Below are positions 62,406 through 64,000 of a stretch of 64,000 nt of DNA, piece after piece. The translations under genes and the position numbers were made by a program. The number at the start of each line of letters is the position of its first letter. Position 1 is the stretch's first letter. Location: the NCBI GenBank assembly GCA_963575745.1, contig CAUYUJ010019894.1, forward strand, positions 1-64,000. The letters are read 5' to 3'. The notes under the pieces are model-generated. The model was not told where the DNA came from and searched no databases. It saw only the letters and a program-made list of their open reading frames with translations. The stretch is from Prorocentrum cordatum. Taxonomy: Eukaryota > Sar > Dinophyceae > Prorocentrales > Prorocentraceae.

Positions 62406-64000
62406 TCTCGCGGGTGGCCCCGCACTTACTCCGGCGGGTGGCCCCGCACTGACGGGGTCCTCTTCGTTCTCCGTCTCGGTGTAGCCATCTCGACTGCTGC
62501 GGATTGTGATGGTGTTCGTGACCGTCTGGCTTTTAGCCCCGTCATACAAACCGCAGGGAATCGCGAGATGTCCCGAGGGAGTTTTCTTCGCCCACAGGAC
62601 CTTGGCACCCCTTCCCAGCTTCAGGGTGTAGTCACCGCTGGGGAAGATAACCTTCTGGTAGCCTGGCTTCAGCACGATGATCGTGTCACGTGCTTCCATG
62701 GCTCCTAGGCCCCAGATGGCCGGGAGATTGGCACCCGAGCCTTCTGCGATGTTGGAGGCATACTCCTCAATACGGGGGCTTGCCTCATTGGCATATTGCA
62801 CCCCGATCTTGAAGTTGCCCATCTTCCGACATATCGCAGCGCCCTCACCAACACCATTGATGTAGAGGGTCTTGCTCAGGGTGCATATGGCAGGTCGGTA
62901 ATTGTACCTGGCCATAATCTCCTGGAAGGTTCGCGCCGTATTGGATCCAATGATGTTCACATTGGAACCAATGTCTAGCATGAACGAGATGCAGGGCATA
63001 CCGTCTTCGTCAGGAAAGAATGTCCCATTTCGCGCTGCCAGAGCCACTGTCCCATGGTCATTGGCGTGGTACGTGATCTGCGAACCGAGTGTACCTTTCA
63101 ACAGGCGCTGTTCAAGAACCCATTGACTCATGGTTAACTCGGCGCACCACATCTGCTCATACTGGCGGCGCTCCTCCACGGTAATTGGTTCCTGCTCAAG
63201 AACCCAATAATTCGCAGATAGCGTGGACATCCATTCGCCTCCTGGTGGCAGCGTGTCCGCGTCGTCACGTGCGTAGGTCAGCCCCTCTGTATCGATCATG
63301 AATGTGGTATGGAACTGGGCTGCCTCTGCGCTCTCAGCGCTTGCCCGGCCCCTGGCGCTGACTGGGCTTGCCACTCGCGAGGTCCTGGTTGATCCAGTTG
63401 GCCTTCGAGTCCCGCCTCCGCTCCTGCCACTCCGCCTGATGTTGGCCTCCATTGCCCTCAGGAAACCTGGATTTGGAGGTCCATTTGCGGGTGGCCCCGC
63501 TTTGGCGGCGGGAGCCGCTTCAGCGGGTGGCCCCGCAGCTGGGGGCTCCTGTGCTCGAAGCGTAGGCAGGATTGGCATCTGGATGCCTTGCTCTGACGCT
63601 GGCCAGGGGTATGCCTGTGCAGCTGGGGCACGCGCGGATGGCTCCGCCGATTGTGCGGCTCGAGCCTCTAGTGCCTCCACTGCTTCCCGTAGCCGACGCA
63701 TTTCCCGGGCATCTGCCACGTACCTCTCCTGCTGGCGCGCTTGTTCTGACTCAGCGTCGCGCTGTCCAGCATATGGGAAATGTGCTATAACTATGCCCGG
63801 CCCGCGACATACAGCGCAGGGGGCCTCGTTCGGCGCACCTGGCCGCTGATTGCGGACGTGCTGCTGTGCAACACGATCCCAGCATATATCGTGGAAGAAG
63901 TGCCCACGCGCCAGTCTCCACACTGTGGTGCCCATCTCGTAGGTGTCCATACAGATTGGGCACTGTGTGAAGTTGTAGTCTGAAATGACTGGAGCAGGCA
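62406..64000 (-). CDS. second copy of the RING-protease ORF, partial at both ends
   Basis: It matches 58043-59637 at a constant offset of 4363 bases from about 62434 on, with only scattered single-base differences (for example TTGTGATGG for TTGCGAAGG near 62505). It contains the whole RING finger, the AGPPA linker and the protease motif LDIGSNVNIIGSNT. One frame runs without break from the window end to the gap. The open frame goes past position 64000, so the Met at 63950 inside the RING is not the start. It implies a second, probably intact, copy of the element in tandem or a haplotype/scaffolding duplicate. Confidence 0.85.

Overview
The window looks like nuclear DNA of a dinoflagellate. 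It is GC-rich, gene-poor and packed with satellites, minisatellites and decaying retroelements. Two places carry a relict of the dinoflagellate trans-spliced leader (the 3' part CCATTTTGGCTCAAG). The proteins resemble dinoflagellate Ty1/copia-like and LINE-like polyproteins as I remember them. High GC would fit a Prorocentrum-like genome better than Polarella or Symbiodinium, but I cannot name the species.

Layout. 1-17.8 kb: simple GAG/GAT/CTC repeats, a few doubtful ORFs, a coiled-coil pseudogene (5.4-5.9 kb), a 101-bp tandem repeat (6.2-7.4 kb) and a mosaic of purine-rich dispersed modules (about 11-17 kb). 17.9-20.06 kb (minus): the best cellular gene, a single-exon 708-aa zeta-toxin-like P-loop kinase with an N-terminal MGC lipidation signal, preceded by a relict spliced leader, so probably a retrogene. 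20.1-24 kb: two copies of a tandem-repeat block flanking a 12-bp GATCGATAGTGA satellite and other arrays. 24.4-25.6 kb: 3' fragment of a LINE. 25.8-27.3 kb: CAGCCT minisatellite and a 73-bp repeat. 27.5-39.3 kb (minus): what may be one long decayed LINE. In 5'-to-3' order it shows a relict spliced leader, ORF1 with a Cys zinc finger and coiled coil, RNase H, an APE-type endonuclease, reverse transcriptase and a C-terminal tail. 39.3-50.4 kb: a satellite field with a 73-bp array in two subfamilies, a roughly 430-bp unit carrying a GGGACGTGCCA minisatellite, a 59-bp repeat and a recurrent CGAGACATCCTC motif.

50.8-62.3 kb (minus): a large Ty1/copia-like element. Read 5' to 3' it encodes a Tpt1/KptA-like RNA 2'-phosphotransferase domain, a RING-H2 finger, a retropepsin-like protease, an in-frame UGA in a readthrough-like context (UGA CGG), a conserved Pol-N domain, a C5-methyltransferase-like domain, a zinc-binding DDE integrase, a copia reverse transcriptase (HVDD) and RNase H. 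Single-base frame offsets and an A-rich insert break it. After a 100-N gap a second, nearly identical copy of the RING-protease part runs off the window end. About 30 short hairpins of the form GCGGG-N4-CCCGC, many with compensated stems and often encoding AGxPA, are scattered through this element.

My main candidates for something undescribed are the accessory enzymes in the copia element (2'-phosphotransferase plus RING plus methyltransferase-like), the hairpin mini-repeat that has multiplied inside its coding sequence, and the relict leaders that mark reverse-transcribed mRNAs. No rRNA, tRNA or CRISPR was seen.
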